DNA of 64,000 bases, from assembly GCF_017355915.2 (NCBI RefSeq), contig NZ_JAFEUV020000015.1, forward strand, positions 1 to 64,000. The letters are read 5' to 3'. Below, piece by piece: positions 15,807 through 25,132 of this stretch. Made by a program: the position numbers and the translations under genes. The notes under the pieces were generated by a model. That model did not search any database. It was not told the origin of the DNA and saw only the letters and a list, made by a program, of their open reading frames with translations. This stretch comes from Telluribacter roseus (lineage in GTDB: Bacteria; Bacteroidota; Bacteroidia; Cytophagales; Spirosomataceae). Each line of letters opens with the position of its first letter. Positions within the stretch are counted from its first letter, which is position 1.

Positions 15807-17018
15807 ATGAGTCTGAAAGCGTTTACTATTGTACTGGGTATGGTCTGGCTTGGTATAGGAACCGCCACCGGACAGATTACCCATCGTCCCCTGGTAGAAG
15901 AGCAGTATGCCCGCTACGTCCGCATTACAAAGGTAGAGCTGACCAGCCGTTACACCATTATTGATATGGAGTATAGGAGCGCCTACCCGGCCGATCTGTA
16001 CCGCCTCTTCCCTAACCGCCGGCTTGTTACCAACTACATCAGCATTGACCCGCGTAGTCGCCTGTACAAACCCGGTAATACTACCCGAAAATATAGTTTT
16101 ATACGGGCCGAAGGTATAGCCGTAGAGCCCGAGCAGCAGGTTGTATACCCGGGCGACGTAGTCAATTTCCGGGTTTACTACGAGCGGCTCGATCCGGGTA
16201 TCGAGGTATTTGACTTCTTCGAAGGGCGCAATCCGGGCCAGGTCGAGTACTGGAACTTCTACGGGGTACACATCAACAACCCACTGCGCCAATCTGCTCC
16301 GGCTCAAAAGGCGCCCCCCAGGGAAGAACCTCGCGACGAACCGCCACTGGCAAGTACCCCACAGCCACGTGTAGCCAAACCTGACCAGGAGTCACGTACC
16401 ACTAAGGCCACCCTTGTTACGCTAAAGGGTACCGTCTACGACGCCTCTACGCGTCGGGCTATCCCGGCACAGCTATCCTATGCCGATGGTACTGATACCC
16501 TGCGCCTGGGTACCTCGTCGGGCAACTACCGCATGAGCCTAGCCCCGGAGCAGCGCTACACGCTTAGTGTTTCGGCCAAAGGATACCTGACTGCCTCCGC
16601 GGCGGTGAATCCGGCCGACTCTGCCGGAAGTGCCGCGCTTACCCGCGATTTCTATCTGATCCCCCTGAAAGAGGGTACCAGCATTACACTCAACAACATA
16701 TACTTCGAAACCTCCAAGTATGAACTGCTGCGGGAGTCGTACGAAGAGCTGGACCGACTGGTAGATATGATGCGCAGTACCCCCAGCCTACAGGTACGGG
16801 TAGAGGGTCATACCGACAACGTGGGCGACTTTGACAAGAACCTGGAGCTGTCGCGCCAGCGGGCCAGTGCCGTTCGCGACTACCTTATCAGCAAGGGTAT
16901 AGCCCCTAACCGGGTAGAAGCTAAAGGCTACGGCTCTACCCGCCCCGTGGCCAAGGGTGCTTCTGAGCAGGAGCGCCAGCGCAACCGTCGGGTAGAGCTG
17001 GTAATTGTGAAGATTTAA
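15807..17018 (+). CDS. OmpA-family outer-membrane protein with central beta-sandwich domain
   Basis: The 403-residue protein has a signal peptide (residues 1-22), an N-terminal beta-rich region of unknown type (about 25-155), a proline-rich linker, and a carboxypeptidase-regulatory-like beta-sandwich (about 195-285, opening VTLKGTVYDASTRRAIPAQL). The C-terminus is an OmpA peptidoglycan-binding domain (about 295-403) with VEGHTDNVGD, LSRQRASAVRDYL and ERQRNRRVELV. The OmpA domain would tether the protein to the cell wall. The gene stands alone, has AGCC before its ATG, and ends in a good terminator. Confidence 0.9.
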   Translation: MSLKAFTIVLGMVWLGIGTATGQITHRPLVEEQYARYVRITKVELTSRYTIIDMEYRSAYPADLYRLFPNRRLVTNYISIDPRSRLYKPGNTTRKYSFIRAEGIAVEPEQQVVYPGDVVNFRVYYERLDPGIEVFDFFEGRNPGQVEYWNFYGVHINNPLRQSAPAQKAPPREEPRDEPPLASTPQPRVAKPDQESRTTKATLVTLKGTVYDASTRRAIPAQLSYADGTDTLRLGTSSGNYRMSLAPEQRYTLSVSAKGYLTASAAVNPADSAGSAALTRDFYLIPLKEGTSITLNNIYFETSKYELLRESYEELDRLVDMMRSTPSLQVRVEGHTDNVGDFDKNLELSRQRASAVRDYLISKGIAPNRVEAKGYGSTRPVAKGASEQERQRNRRVELVIVKI

Positions 17019-17056
17019 GCGTATCTGTTTCGATGAGAAGCTACCTGACAGACACC

Positions 17057-17091
17057 AGCGGGAAGTTCATGCCGTGAGCTTCCCGCTTTTT
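17057..17091 (+). terminator. Rho-independent terminator after the OmpA-family gene
   Basis: AGCGGGAAG (17057-17065) pairs perfectly with CTTCCCGCT (17079-17087) and is followed by a T run. Confidence 0.85.
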
Positions 17092-17101
17092 ATTGGTTAC
17101 C

Positions 17102-17132
17102 TTTGAAGCAAATACCTATTTTAATATTTATA
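17102..17132 (+). promoter_or_regulatory. Possible promoter of prmA
   Basis: TTTG at 17102-17105 is followed after 19 bases by TATTTATA at 17125-17132. The -33 box is perfect, but the -7 box matches TAnnTTTG only in its first half. The ATG is 28 bp further on. Confidence 0.35.
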
Positions 17133-17160
17133 CATTAAAAAGTCTGTTACTGAATACTTC

Positions 17161-17997
17161 ATGAATTACGTAGAATTAAGCCTAACCATTGCCCCCGACT
17201 ATACTGATATCCTCACCGCCGAACTGGCCGAGGTTGGCTACGAATCGTTTGTAGAAACCGACGAGGGACTCAATGCCTATATTACAGAGGATCTTTTTGA
17301 CGAGGCTGCTCTTGAGGCCGTTATAGCCAAATACCAGATCTTCACTGCAATAGCTCATTCATGGAAAGCGTTAGAGAAAAGGAACTGGAATGAGGAGTGG
17401 GAGCGCAGCTATGAGCCGATCGAAGTAGGGACGGCCGTACGGGTACGGGCTCAGTTTCACGAGCCGGACGACCGCTTCACCTATGACCTGCTGATTACAC
17501 CCAAGATGTCGTTCGGGACGGGGCACCACGCTACTACCTGGCTGGTCATGAACGAGCAGCTCAGCCTGCCGCACGCCGGACTGGACATCATGGACGTAGG
17601 ATGCGGTACGGGTATACTGGCCATACTGGGTCGTAAACTGGGAGCCAAAAGTATAGTGGCTTTTGACATTGACGAGTGGGCGGTAGAAAATACGCGTGAG
17701 AACTTTGCCTTGAATGGGGTAGAGCAGGATGCTGAAGTATTCCAGGGTACGATCACGGATGTACCGCTGGATCGGCAGTTCGGTGGAATACTGGCCAATA
17801 TCAACCGGAATATTCTGCTGAGTGAGATTCCGCGTTACGTACAGCACCTGCTGCACGGCGGCTGGCTGGTAGTAAGTGGCTTTTATGAAATGGACGAGCC
17901 GGATATTGTACAGTGTGCTCTGGAAAACGGCCTCACCAAAGTACGAACCGATACCCGCCACGAGTGGGCTACGGTGGTTTTTGAGAAAACAAGCTAA
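17161..17997 (+). CDS. prmA: Ribosomal protein L11 methyltransferase
   Basis: The 278-residue protein is PrmA, which trimethylates ribosomal protein L11 using S-adenosylmethionine. The N-terminal substrate-recognition half (about 1-90) leads to the family motif SFGTGHHATT (117-126), then the SAM-binding DVGCGTGILA (145-154) and the late acidic strand VAFDIDEWAVENTREN. ILANINRN near residue 205 is the usual NPPY-like position in this family. The length is normal. It is followed after 21 bp by a gene for a very large exported protein with its own ribosome-binding site, so the two are probably cotranscribed. Confidence 0.95.
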   Translation: MNYVELSLTIAPDYTDILTAELAEVGYESFVETDEGLNAYITEDLFDEAALEAVIAKYQIFTAIAHSWKALEKRNWNEEWERSYEPIEVGTAVRVRAQFHEPDDRFTYDLLITPKMSFGTGHHATTWLVMNEQLSLPHAGLDIMDVGCGTGILAILGRKLGAKSIVAFDIDEWAVENTRENFALNGVEQDAEVFQGTITDVPLDRQFGGILANINRNILLSEIPRYVQHLLHGGWLVVSGFYEMDEPDIVQCALENGLTKVRTDTRHEWATVVFEKTS

Positions 17998-18007
17998 GAA
18001 AACTGTG

Positions 18008-18014
18008 AAAGGAG
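18008..18014 (+). promoter_or_regulatory. Shine-Dalgarno-like site for the 1557-residue protein
   Basis: AAAGGAG sits four bases before ATG 18019. Recognisable Shine-Dalgarno sequences are rare at starts in this window, as expected in Bacteroidota, so this one stands out and supports the chosen start. Confidence 0.5.
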
Positions 18015-18018
18015 TTCT

Positions 18019-21000
18019 ATGAAGTTATTTCGCCTTTGTCTGTTTGGATTGATCATTCTTACGGGTACTACCGTATGGGCGCAGGGAGTCCGGCTTTCGG
18101 ATGACCCGGGGCAATTTATGGTAGATATAAAAAAGCTGATGGAAAGCAGCCGGAACCCAACCTACGCCAAAGCGGCGCAGGATCTGGAGAGTATCTGGAT
18201 GAGCCAGCTCAATGCTACCCAGCAGAAGGAGTTCGTAGGATTGGTGCGGCGGCTGGCGGCCAAAGGGCAGAAGGCCGGCCCCATATTCTACCTCCTGATG
18301 CGCAACCTGCATACCATCACCACCCAGCAGGGCGATACCAACGGCTTTATGATCATGGTGGATAAAGCCAGCGATACCTACGACGCCAAATCACTTCAGA
18401 AACTTCTCGAAACGGCTCAGCTCGTCGTTGAGAAACGACAACTGTATACCTCCAACTTCAGCAAGCTGTACCTGACCGAAGGCCAGTACCGCTTCCGCTT
18501 TGATGAATCGGCGCCCACCACTACTACCGACACCAAGCCGGCCGCTCCTGCCAACGATGGCTGGGACCTGCCCGCTGATTCGGTACTTATTGACACCAAA
18601 GCCAAGCCCATACCTACCCTTACCGGTGCCCTGCTGGACTTACAGAACGCCAGCTTTGCTGTGGTAACGGCTCAAGACTCCATCGCCTTCGGCCCCAGCA
18701 CGGGTAGTGTCTCTCTCAGGGAGGGTACCTTTGTGGGAAAGGGTGGTAAATTTACCTGGGAAGGCGATCAGGGCATCTATCTCAACTTTGAGGACTACTT
18801 CTTTCAGCCCTCTAGCCCCACACTGACCATCGACAACGCCACGCTCCACTACGAAAGCAAGCTGGCCAGCCCCGTCAAGGGCAGGTTTGAGTTCAGGAGC
18901 GTACGCCGTGCGGCCGGAAAGCCTTCTACCTACCCACGCTTTGTATCGTACCGCAACGATGCCGTTCTTCGGAATAGCAGCAAGAGCCTGCTGTACCGGG
19001 GAGGTTTTGCGCTGGCCGGTAGTACCATATACAGTACCTCGCTGAGTAACGAACCGTCTGAAATATCCGTTACATTCAACAATAAGCCCGTTTTCAGGGC
19101 CAGCAGCCACCGCTTTGCCCTCAATGATTCTATCGTTACGGCCCAGCTCGCTGAGTTTTCGATGCCACTGGGTACTGATTCGTTGTACCATCCCGGTGTC
19201 CATTTCTATTACAGCGACGGGCAGGGACTACTTCGTCTTGAGCGCGCCGATGGTACTCCCTTCGAAGGTATTCCCTTCGCAGATAGCTACCATAAGATGA
19301 ATATATGGGCTGAGGCCATGCGCTGGCACCTGCCCAACGAGAAGGCTGAATTCTACATGATTGCGGGCAAGAAGGTAGTACCTGTTAAGCTGGAATCATT
19401 CGATTACTTCCGGCCCCAGCGCTTTCAGGCCATGACGGAAGAGTTTGGCTTTCAGCCTCTGATCATGGCAGCCAGCTTCGCCCAAACTCAGAAAAGACAG
19501 AACTTCTCCCCGCATGATCTGGCCAACCAGTTCAAAAAAGACCCGGCGATTATGCGCCAGGCCCTGGATCGGCTCACGCTTCAGGGATATTTTCAGAAAG
19601 ACAAAGGGACCGAAGAGTACCGGCTGAGCCGTAAGGGAGTAATGTATATCCTGGCCAATATGGACAAGAGCGACTATGACAACTTCCTGATCAACTCCCA
19701 GTTCCAGGCCAACAGTGAGATAGCCAACGCTACCATCAATCTGAAAGATACCCTTCTGACCGTACGTGGTGTGGAGCGTTTTGTGGTGAGTGATTCTTTA
19801 AAAATTGTCGCTACTCCGTCTGATAAGCAGGTAGTCATAGGCCGCAACCGGGACTTTACCCTCAATGGGCAGCTCAAGTCTTCGAAGTTCCGCTTTGCCG
19901 GGCAAAACCTAAAATTCAACTACGACCAGTTCTTTGTTAACCTCAATCAGGTTGACTCCATCACCTACACCCCTCAGGAGCAATTTGCCAAAGGCCTGGC
20001 CAATGAGGTGGGAGGGCATATCAAGTACGACAAGGGAGGTACCTTCTACCTGAATGACCCTAAGAACAAGTCAGGGCGGCAGAAGAATACCAAATCACCC
20101 CGTATGGTCATACCCGAGGGTATTACAGTTTTCTTTGATCAGAAAGAAAGGGCCGTGGCCTACGACCGGGAGGTGTTCTTTAAGATACCCAAGTTGGATG
20201 CCGACAGCCTCGATCAGCGCGATATTACTTTTGTAGGTACCTTTGAGTCGGCTGGTATGCTTCCGCCTCTCAAGACCCTGCTGAAGACCATGCCCGATAA
20301 CTCTATGGGCTTTGAGTATAAGCCTACGGCTAAACTGCTCAAACTATACGGCGGAAAATCAACGGTAAAGCTGACGGATAAGCTCGTAATGAACAGTAAG
20401 GGGCTACGAGCTCCGGGTATTATCAATCACTTGTCAGCCACTATCCCAACGGAGGAGATGTTCTTCACTCCTGATTCGCTGATTGCCTCGGGAGCCACCG
20501 CCAGCATCAAGGAAGCTACTATCGGCAAAGCGTACTTTCCGAGCGTAGAGGTGAAGAACTATACCATGCGCTGGTTCCCCAAGACCGACAGCATGTTCAT
20601 TGACACCAAAGGCAACTATTTTAACTTCTACAAGGGTAGTACCCAGTTGGAAGGTGGACTGCTGCTGCGCTCGGCGGGGCTGTATGGCCACGGAAAGCTC
20701 AAGCGCTCCGACGCTGAACTAGCCTCTAACGACATTAAATTTAACAAAGAAGGCTTCCTGGCCAATCAGGCCCAATTTACCCTGAAGGAGGGCCAGCAGC
20801 AGTCGTTCCGCCCGATCCTGGTGGGTCAGAATGTAGACGTAGATTTTAACGTAGCGAAGGGACAAGTGGAGCTCACTACCAATACGGAGGGATTCGACGC
20901 CGACTCTTCCGGAATGGTATTCCCCTACGCAGCCTACCGCACCTCCATTAACAAAGCCCGCTGGAATATCAATAACAAAACGGTAGCCATGAAAGGTGAC

Positions 21001-22692
21001 GTAGATAACTCTACCTTTACGTCCATGGCTCCCGATCAGGAGGGGTTGTCATTCAACGGATCGGCGGCGTTGTACGAGGTTGAGAAGATGACGCTCAACA
21101 TCAGCGGAGTACCTTACATCCGCACTGCTGATGTGAAGATTATACCGGATAAGGGGGTAGTTAGTATCCGTCGCAATGGAGAGATGCTTCCCCTGAAGAA
21201 AGCACGTATCGAGATAGATACCCTCAATAGTAGCCACCGCCTCAAAGACGCCGACATCCGGATTACTTCCCGGAATCACTTTGAGGGATCGGCTACGTAC
21301 CAGTACGTCACTGCTCAAAAGGATACCTTCGCCATCAAGATGCAGAACTTCGAGCTGCGTGAGCTGAGCAATACGGAGGTAGCCACCACCAAAAGGGGGC
21401 GTCAGAATGCCGCCGCACCGACCACTGAGAAGGCATACTACACCACCGCCCGTGCCGAAGTATCCGAAAACCAGCGCATGCTGCTCTTCCCGGGTATACA
21501 GTACAAAGGAGGAGTACAGCTAGTGTCTTACCAGCCCGCTCTGCAACTCGATGGCTATATCCGCCCTATGCTCAAGAAACGCCCCGGGCTGATGAGCTCA
21601 TGGATCCCCCTCAAGGAGACACCCGAACAGGAAGCTATTACCATCAAAGTAGATAAGAACCTGAAAAATGAGGTGGAAGAGCCCCTGTTTGCTGGTCTTC
21701 ATTACCGCAATGGGGGTGGTATGTACCTGACGTTCCTTTCGCCCAAGGAGTCTAATAATGACCAGGATATCTTTAATGCCCAGGGTACCATGAACTACGA
21801 TGCTGAAAGTAAGTCATTGCAGATCATGCCTCCGGTTGGGGCTGACGGGCTGGTCAACGAGGCGCTGGCTTTCCGGTTCAACGACCAGAAAGGTCTGGCT
21901 ACCTTTGCCGGCCCCCTCAAGCTTACTGCTTCGGACCTGATCAAAGCTTCGGGGCTGGTAGAAGTGCAGGTAGATAGCCTCCGCTACCGGTTCAATACCA
22001 TGCTGCTCCTGAACCTGCCGGTACTGGCCCCTGTACTCACCCCGCTGGCTACCAAAATTGTACAAACCAACTTGGATGAGCAGAATAGCGATCCGGCCGA
22101 GGATGATCCCGCACGGCTCGGTACCAAACTGGCGGCACTCATCGGACAGTCTACCGCTGACGCCTATTTCAACAAAATAGCTGCGGAGTACAAGCCACTT
22201 TTTGAAGCCTCATCGGCTTTGGATGTTCCTGTAGTACTGTCCAACGTTAACCTGCACTGGTCCGAGAAACACGGTGCTCTCTATTCACAAGGCAAGATAG
22301 GCGTATCCAACCTGGGTCGGAACGACGTAAATGCCCAGATGGAAGGTATGCTCGAGATCAGACGCACCGACAGTGGGGATGAGTTTAGCCTGTACCTCGA
22401 AGCCTCCCCCGATGTATGGTACTTCTTCGATTATTCGCAGCGGCAGCTGGGAGTAGTATCCTCCGAAATAGAATTCAACGATCAGGTACTGGCCAAGTCG
22501 CGCAACGCCAAGTCAGCCAAAGATATGTCCCTGACTACACTCGGCCTCGAGGAGAAGGCTATGTTCACGGACCGCTTCTACGACTTCTACCAGCCCGCTC
22601 TGAAAAAAGCCAAGGTGGTCAAAGCTGCCGAGAAAAAAGAGGTACAGAAAAAACCGGCTAAAAAGAAAGAAGAAGCCGCGGAAGGGTTCTGA
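18019..22692 (+). CDS. Very large exported protein of unknown function
   Basis: I do not recognise a named domain in this 1557-residue protein. It has a signal peptide (residues 1-21, ending WAQG), a helical N-terminal region to about residue 160, then a very long beta-rich region with repeated short strands and an acidic/basic balance suggestive of a beta-solenoid or AsmA-like envelope protein. A winged-helix-like stretch occurs near 500-545 (LANQFKKDPAIMRQALDRLTLQGYF). The C-terminus is a lysine/alanine-rich tail (last 35 residues). No cysteine-based lipobox is present. The gene follows prmA closely. Large proteins of this kind occur in Cytophagales, but none is characterised as far as I know. 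Confidence 0.8.
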   Translation: MKLFRLCLFGLIILTGTTVWAQGVRLSDDPGQFMVDIKKLMESSRNPTYAKAAQDLESIWMSQLNATQQKEFVGLVRRLAAKGQKAGPIFYLLMRNLHTITTQQGDTNGFMIMVDKASDTYDAKSLQKLLETAQLVVEKRQLYTSNFSKLYLTEGQYRFRFDESAPTTTTDTKPAAPANDGWDLPADSVLIDTKAKPIPTLTGALLDLQNASFAVVTAQDSIAFGPSTGSVSLREGTFVGKGGKFTWEGDQGIYLNFEDYFFQPSSPTLTIDNATLHYESKLASPVKGRFEFRSVRRAAGKPSTYPRFVSYRNDAVLRNSSKSLLYRGGFALAGSTIYSTSLSNEPSEISVTFNNKPVFRASSHRFALNDSIVTAQLAEFSMPLGTDSLYHPGVHFYYSDGQGLLRLERADGTPFEGIPFADSYHKMNIWAEAMRWHLPNEKAEFYMIAGKKVVPVKLESFDYFRPQRFQAMTEEFGFQPLIMAASFAQTQKRQNFSPHDLANQFKKDPAIMRQALDRLTLQGYFQKDKGTEEYRLSRKGVMYILANMDKSDYDNFLINSQFQANSEIANATINLKDTLLTVRGVERFVVSDSLKIVATPSDKQVVIGRNRDFTLNGQLKSSKFRFAGQNLKFNYDQFFVNLNQVDSITYTPQEQFAKGLANEVGGHIKYDKGGTFYLNDPKNKSGRQKNTKSPRMVIPEGITVFFDQKERAVAYDREVFFKIPKLDADSLDQRDITFVGTFESAGMLPPLKTLLKTMPDNSMGFEYKPTAKLLKLYGGKSTVKLTDKLVMNSKGLRAPGIINHLSATIPTEEMFFTPDSLIASGATASIKEATIGKAYFPSVEVKNYTMRWFPKTDSMFIDTKGNYFNFYKGSTQLEGGLLLRSAGLYGHGKLKRSDAELASNDIKFNKEGFLANQAQFTLKEGQQQSFRPILVGQNVDVDFNVAKGQVELTTNTEGFDADSSGMVFPYAAYRTSINKARWNINNKTVAMKGDVDNSTFTSMAPDQEGLSFNGSAALYEVEKMTLNISGVPYIRTADVKIIPDKGVVSIRRNGEMLPLKKARIEIDTLNSSHRLKDADIRITSRNHFEGSATYQYVTAQKDTFAIKMQNFELRELSNTEVATTKRGRQNAAAPTTEKAYYTTARAEVSENQRMLLFPGIQYKGGVQLVSYQPALQLDGYIRPMLKKRPGLMSSWIPLKETPEQEAITIKVDKNLKNEVEEPLFAGLHYRNGGGMYLTFLSPKESNNDQDIFNAQGTMNYDAESKSLQIMPPVGADGLVNEALAFRFNDQKGLATFAGPLKLTASDLIKASGLVEVQVDSLRYRFNTMLLLNLPVLAPVLTPLATKIVQTNLDEQNSDPAEDDPARLGTKLAALIGQSTADAYFNKIAAEYKPLFEASSALDVPVVLSNVNLHWSEKHGALYSQGKIGVSNLGRNDVNAQMEGMLEIRRTDSGDEFSLYLEASPDVWYFFDYSQRQLGVVSSEIEFNDQVLAKSRNAKSAKDMSLTTLGLEEKAMFTDRFYDFYQPALKKAKVVKAAEKKEVQKKPAKKKEEAAEGF

Positions 22693-22762
22693 TTTATAAG
22701 TAGTTACAATGCATAGTGAATTATTTAGAATTTAATAGCGTTTATAAAGCAGAGTCCAATTC

Positions 22763-22792
22763 TTGTATATTGTAGCAATAGTGTTATTTTTG
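22763..22792 (+). promoter_or_regulatory. Promoter of plsY
   Basis: TTG at 22763-22765, a 19-base spacer and TATTTTTG at 22785-22792 match the Bacteroidota -33/-7 consensus exactly. The ATG of plsY is 51 bp beyond the -7 box. Confidence 0.7.
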
Positions 22793-22843
22793 GCTACAAG
22801 GTCGAAAAAGAAGTACAATTTTTATTGATTAAATACAATTTAA

Positions 22844-23494
22844 ATGAGTATCTCGTTGCTGCTATTGACAATTCTCGGAGCCTATCTGTTAGGTTCTATT
22901 CCAACGTCGGTGTGGTACGGCATTGGCTACTTTGGTATTGACGTTCGTAAACACGGAAGCGGAAATGCCGGAGCTACTAATACCTTCCGGACCCTAGGTA
23001 AGAGAGCTGGTACAGTTGTGATGCTCATTGATGTCATGAAGGGGTGGACCGCTACCCTTTTGGCCCCGTTGCTCTATTTCTTCGGTGCTATCGGAGAGGG
23101 AGATATCCTGATCTACAAGATCCTTTTTGGAATTATCGCTATTGTAGGACACATTTTTCCTGTGTTTGTTCGTTTTAAAGGAGGAAAAGGAGTTGCAACT
23201 CTGTTAGGTATGGTACTGGCTATCCACCCTGAATTGGCGCTGGTTTGCATTACCATTTTTATCCTGACATTGATAGCTTCTCAGTACGTTTCGCTGAGTT
23301 CGATACTGGCAACACTGGCTTTCCCGGTATTGTCAATGATGGGTGTCTTCGGCCAGGCCGAAACCCTGTTGATTGTATTTGGTTTTGCCATGTTCCTTTT
23401 AGTAGTAGTGACACACCAAAAAAACATAGTTCGTCTTCTAAATGGCAATGAGAGCCGTGTGAAGCTTTTCAAAAGCCACAAAGATAACTCGTAA
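22844..23494 (+). CDS. plsY: Acyl-phosphate glycerol-3-phosphate acyltransferase
   Basis: The 216-residue inner-membrane protein is PlsY, which transfers an acyl group from acyl-phosphate to glycerol-3-phosphate, the first step of phospholipid synthesis. It has about five membrane segments, and the three family motifs are visible: LGSIPTSVW near residues 16-24, HGSGNAGATNTFRTLG (37-52) and RFKGGKGVATLLG (110-122). The length is typical. A consensus promoter lies just upstream and a strong terminator just downstream, so the gene is its own transcription unit. Confidence 0.95.
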   Translation: MSISLLLLTILGAYLLGSIPTSVWYGIGYFGIDVRKHGSGNAGATNTFRTLGKRAGTVVMLIDVMKGWTATLLAPLLYFFGAIGEGDILIYKILFGIIAIVGHIFPVFVRFKGGKGVATLLGMVLAIHPELALVCITIFILTLIASQYVSLSSILATLAFPVLSMMGVFGQAETLLIVFGFAMFLLVVVTHQKNIVRLLNGNESRVKLFKSHKDNS

Positions 23495-23518
23495 GCCTTA
23501 CCATAAATCATCTGTGAG

Positions 23519-23554
23519 CCCCTGGGACCGTATGGTTCTAGGGGTATTTTTTTT
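23519..23554 (+). terminator. Rho-independent terminator after plsY
   Basis: CCCCTGGGACC (23519-23529) pairs with GGTTCTAGGGG (23534-23544), including two G-U pairs, around a four-base loop, followed by TATTTTTTTT. Confidence 0.85.
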
Positions 23555-23608
23555 AACTTCGTGGCTCGCCTCCGTAGGCTTTTATACTTCTCACCACTAC
23601 TAAAAATT

Positions 23609-24970
23609 ATGCAAAATTACATAGAGCAAAACCGCGATAAATTCCTCAACGAGCTGCTTGATCTCCTGCGTATTCCTTCTGTTAGTGCCGACTCCAAGTT
23701 CAAAGATGACGTTCGCCGTGCCGCTGAGTACGTTCGTGATCGCATCCAGGAAGCCGGTGCTGACCGTGCCGAAATATTTGAAACACCCGGCCATCCAATC
23801 GTGTACGGTGAAAAGATAATTGATCCGGCCGCGCCGACGGTACTTATCTACGGCCACTACGACGTACAGCCTGCCGATCCCTATGAGCTGTGGGATTCGC
23901 CTCCGTTTGAGCCGGTGATCAAGAACGAGCGTATCTACGCCCGGGGTGCCTGTGACGATAAAGGTCAGTTCTACATGCACATCAAGGCACTGGAGACCAT
24001 GCTGGCAACCAACAGCCTGACCTGCAACGTCAAGATCATGATCGAGGGTGAGGAAGAAGTAGGCTCTGACCACCTGGGCCAGTTTGTGAAGGAACACGCC
24101 GATATGCTCAAGTGTGATACTATCCTGATCTCCGACACCAGCATCATAGCCAACGATGTACCTTCTATCGAGGTGGGTCTGCGCGGACTTACCTACCTGG
24201 AAGTAGAGGTAGTAGGTGCTAATCGTGACCTCCACTCGGGTGTGTACGGTGGTGCCGTCGCTAACCCCATCAACGTGCTGTGTGAGATGATCGCTTCGCT
24301 CAAAGACGAGAACGGACGCATTACCATCCCGGGCTTCTATGATAACGTACTAGAGCTAACGGAAGAAGAGCGTAAGGCCATGAACGAAGCTCCCTTCAGC
24401 CTGGACGAGTACAAGAAAGACCTCCATATCGATGACGTAGCCGGTGAAGCGGGTTATACCACCATCGAGCGTACCTCCATCCGCCCAACGCTGGATGTGA
24501 ATGGGATCTGGGGTGGTTATACGGGTGAAGGTGCCAAAACGGTACTTCCTTCCAAAGCCCACGCCAAGATATCCATGCGACTGGTACCTAACCAGACGGA
24601 TAAAGAGATTGAGGCGCTATTCACCAAACACTTTGAATCCATCGCTCCGGCGTCGGTAAAGGTGAAGGTAAAGCCCCACCATGGCGGACTTCCTTACGTC
24701 AATCCCACCGACTCGGTGGAATACGAAGCGGCCTCACGAGCTATGGAAGAGTCGTTCGGCAAGAAGCCCATTCCTACCCGCGGTGGTGGTAGTATACCCA
24801 TCGTGGCGTTGTTTGAGCAGGAACTGGGCGTGAAGAGCATCCTGATGGGCTTTGGTCTGGACATCGATGCCCTGCACTCACCTAACGAGAGCTACGGGCT
24901 GTTCAACTACTACAAAGGCATCGAAACCATCCCGCTGTTCTTCAAGCACTATGCTGAGTTAAAGAAATAG
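23609..24970 (+). CDS. M20-family dipeptidase
   Basis: The protein (453 residues) is a zinc-dependent M20 peptidase of the carnosinase/CNDP-like dipeptidase type, cytoplasmic and probably active on dipeptides. Metal-site signatures are visible: GHYDVQ with His83 and Asp85, the bridging Asp117 in GACDDKGQ, the catalytic Glu pair in IEGEEEVGS (about 146-152), and a C-terminal His in DALHSPNES. The lid domain lies at about 190-350. I start at ATG 23609; a longer frame begins at a GTG inside the plsY terminator region and adds an unlikely basic extension. A terminator follows. Confidence 0.93.
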   Translation: MQNYIEQNRDKFLNELLDLLRIPSVSADSKFKDDVRRAAEYVRDRIQEAGADRAEIFETPGHPIVYGEKIIDPAAPTVLIYGHYDVQPADPYELWDSPPFEPVIKNERIYARGACDDKGQFYMHIKALETMLATNSLTCNVKIMIEGEEEVGSDHLGQFVKEHADMLKCDTILISDTSIIANDVPSIEVGLRGLTYLEVEVVGANRDLHSGVYGGAVANPINVLCEMIASLKDENGRITIPGFYDNVLELTEEERKAMNEAPFSLDEYKKDLHIDDVAGEAGYTTIERTSIRPTLDVNGIWGGYTGEGAKTVLPSKAHAKISMRLVPNQTDKEIEALFTKHFESIAPASVKVKVKPHHGGLPYVNPTDSVEYEAASRAMEESFGKKPIPTRGGGSIPIVALFEQELGVKSILMGFGLDIDALHSPNESYGLFNYYKGIETIPLFFKHYAELKK

Positions 24971-24993
24971 CTTACCTACTATAAGTACATACT

Positions 24994-25023
24994 AAAAAGC
25001 ACAGGCAGTAGTCTGTGCTTTTT
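24994..25023 (+). terminator. Rho-independent terminator after the M20 dipeptidase gene
   Basis: AAAAAGCACAG (24994-25004) pairs perfectly with CTGTGCTTTTT (25013-25023). The A and T flanks let it act in both directions. Confidence 0.85.
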
Positions 25024-25132
25024 AGTTTTACAACGATGAAAGGACAGGCTGCCACTAAAATTTAGCCTGCAATCCTGTACATTTAAAGTAAGTTTACAAG
25101 TAGTTAGAAACTATTGTTACGGTTCAGGTCTC

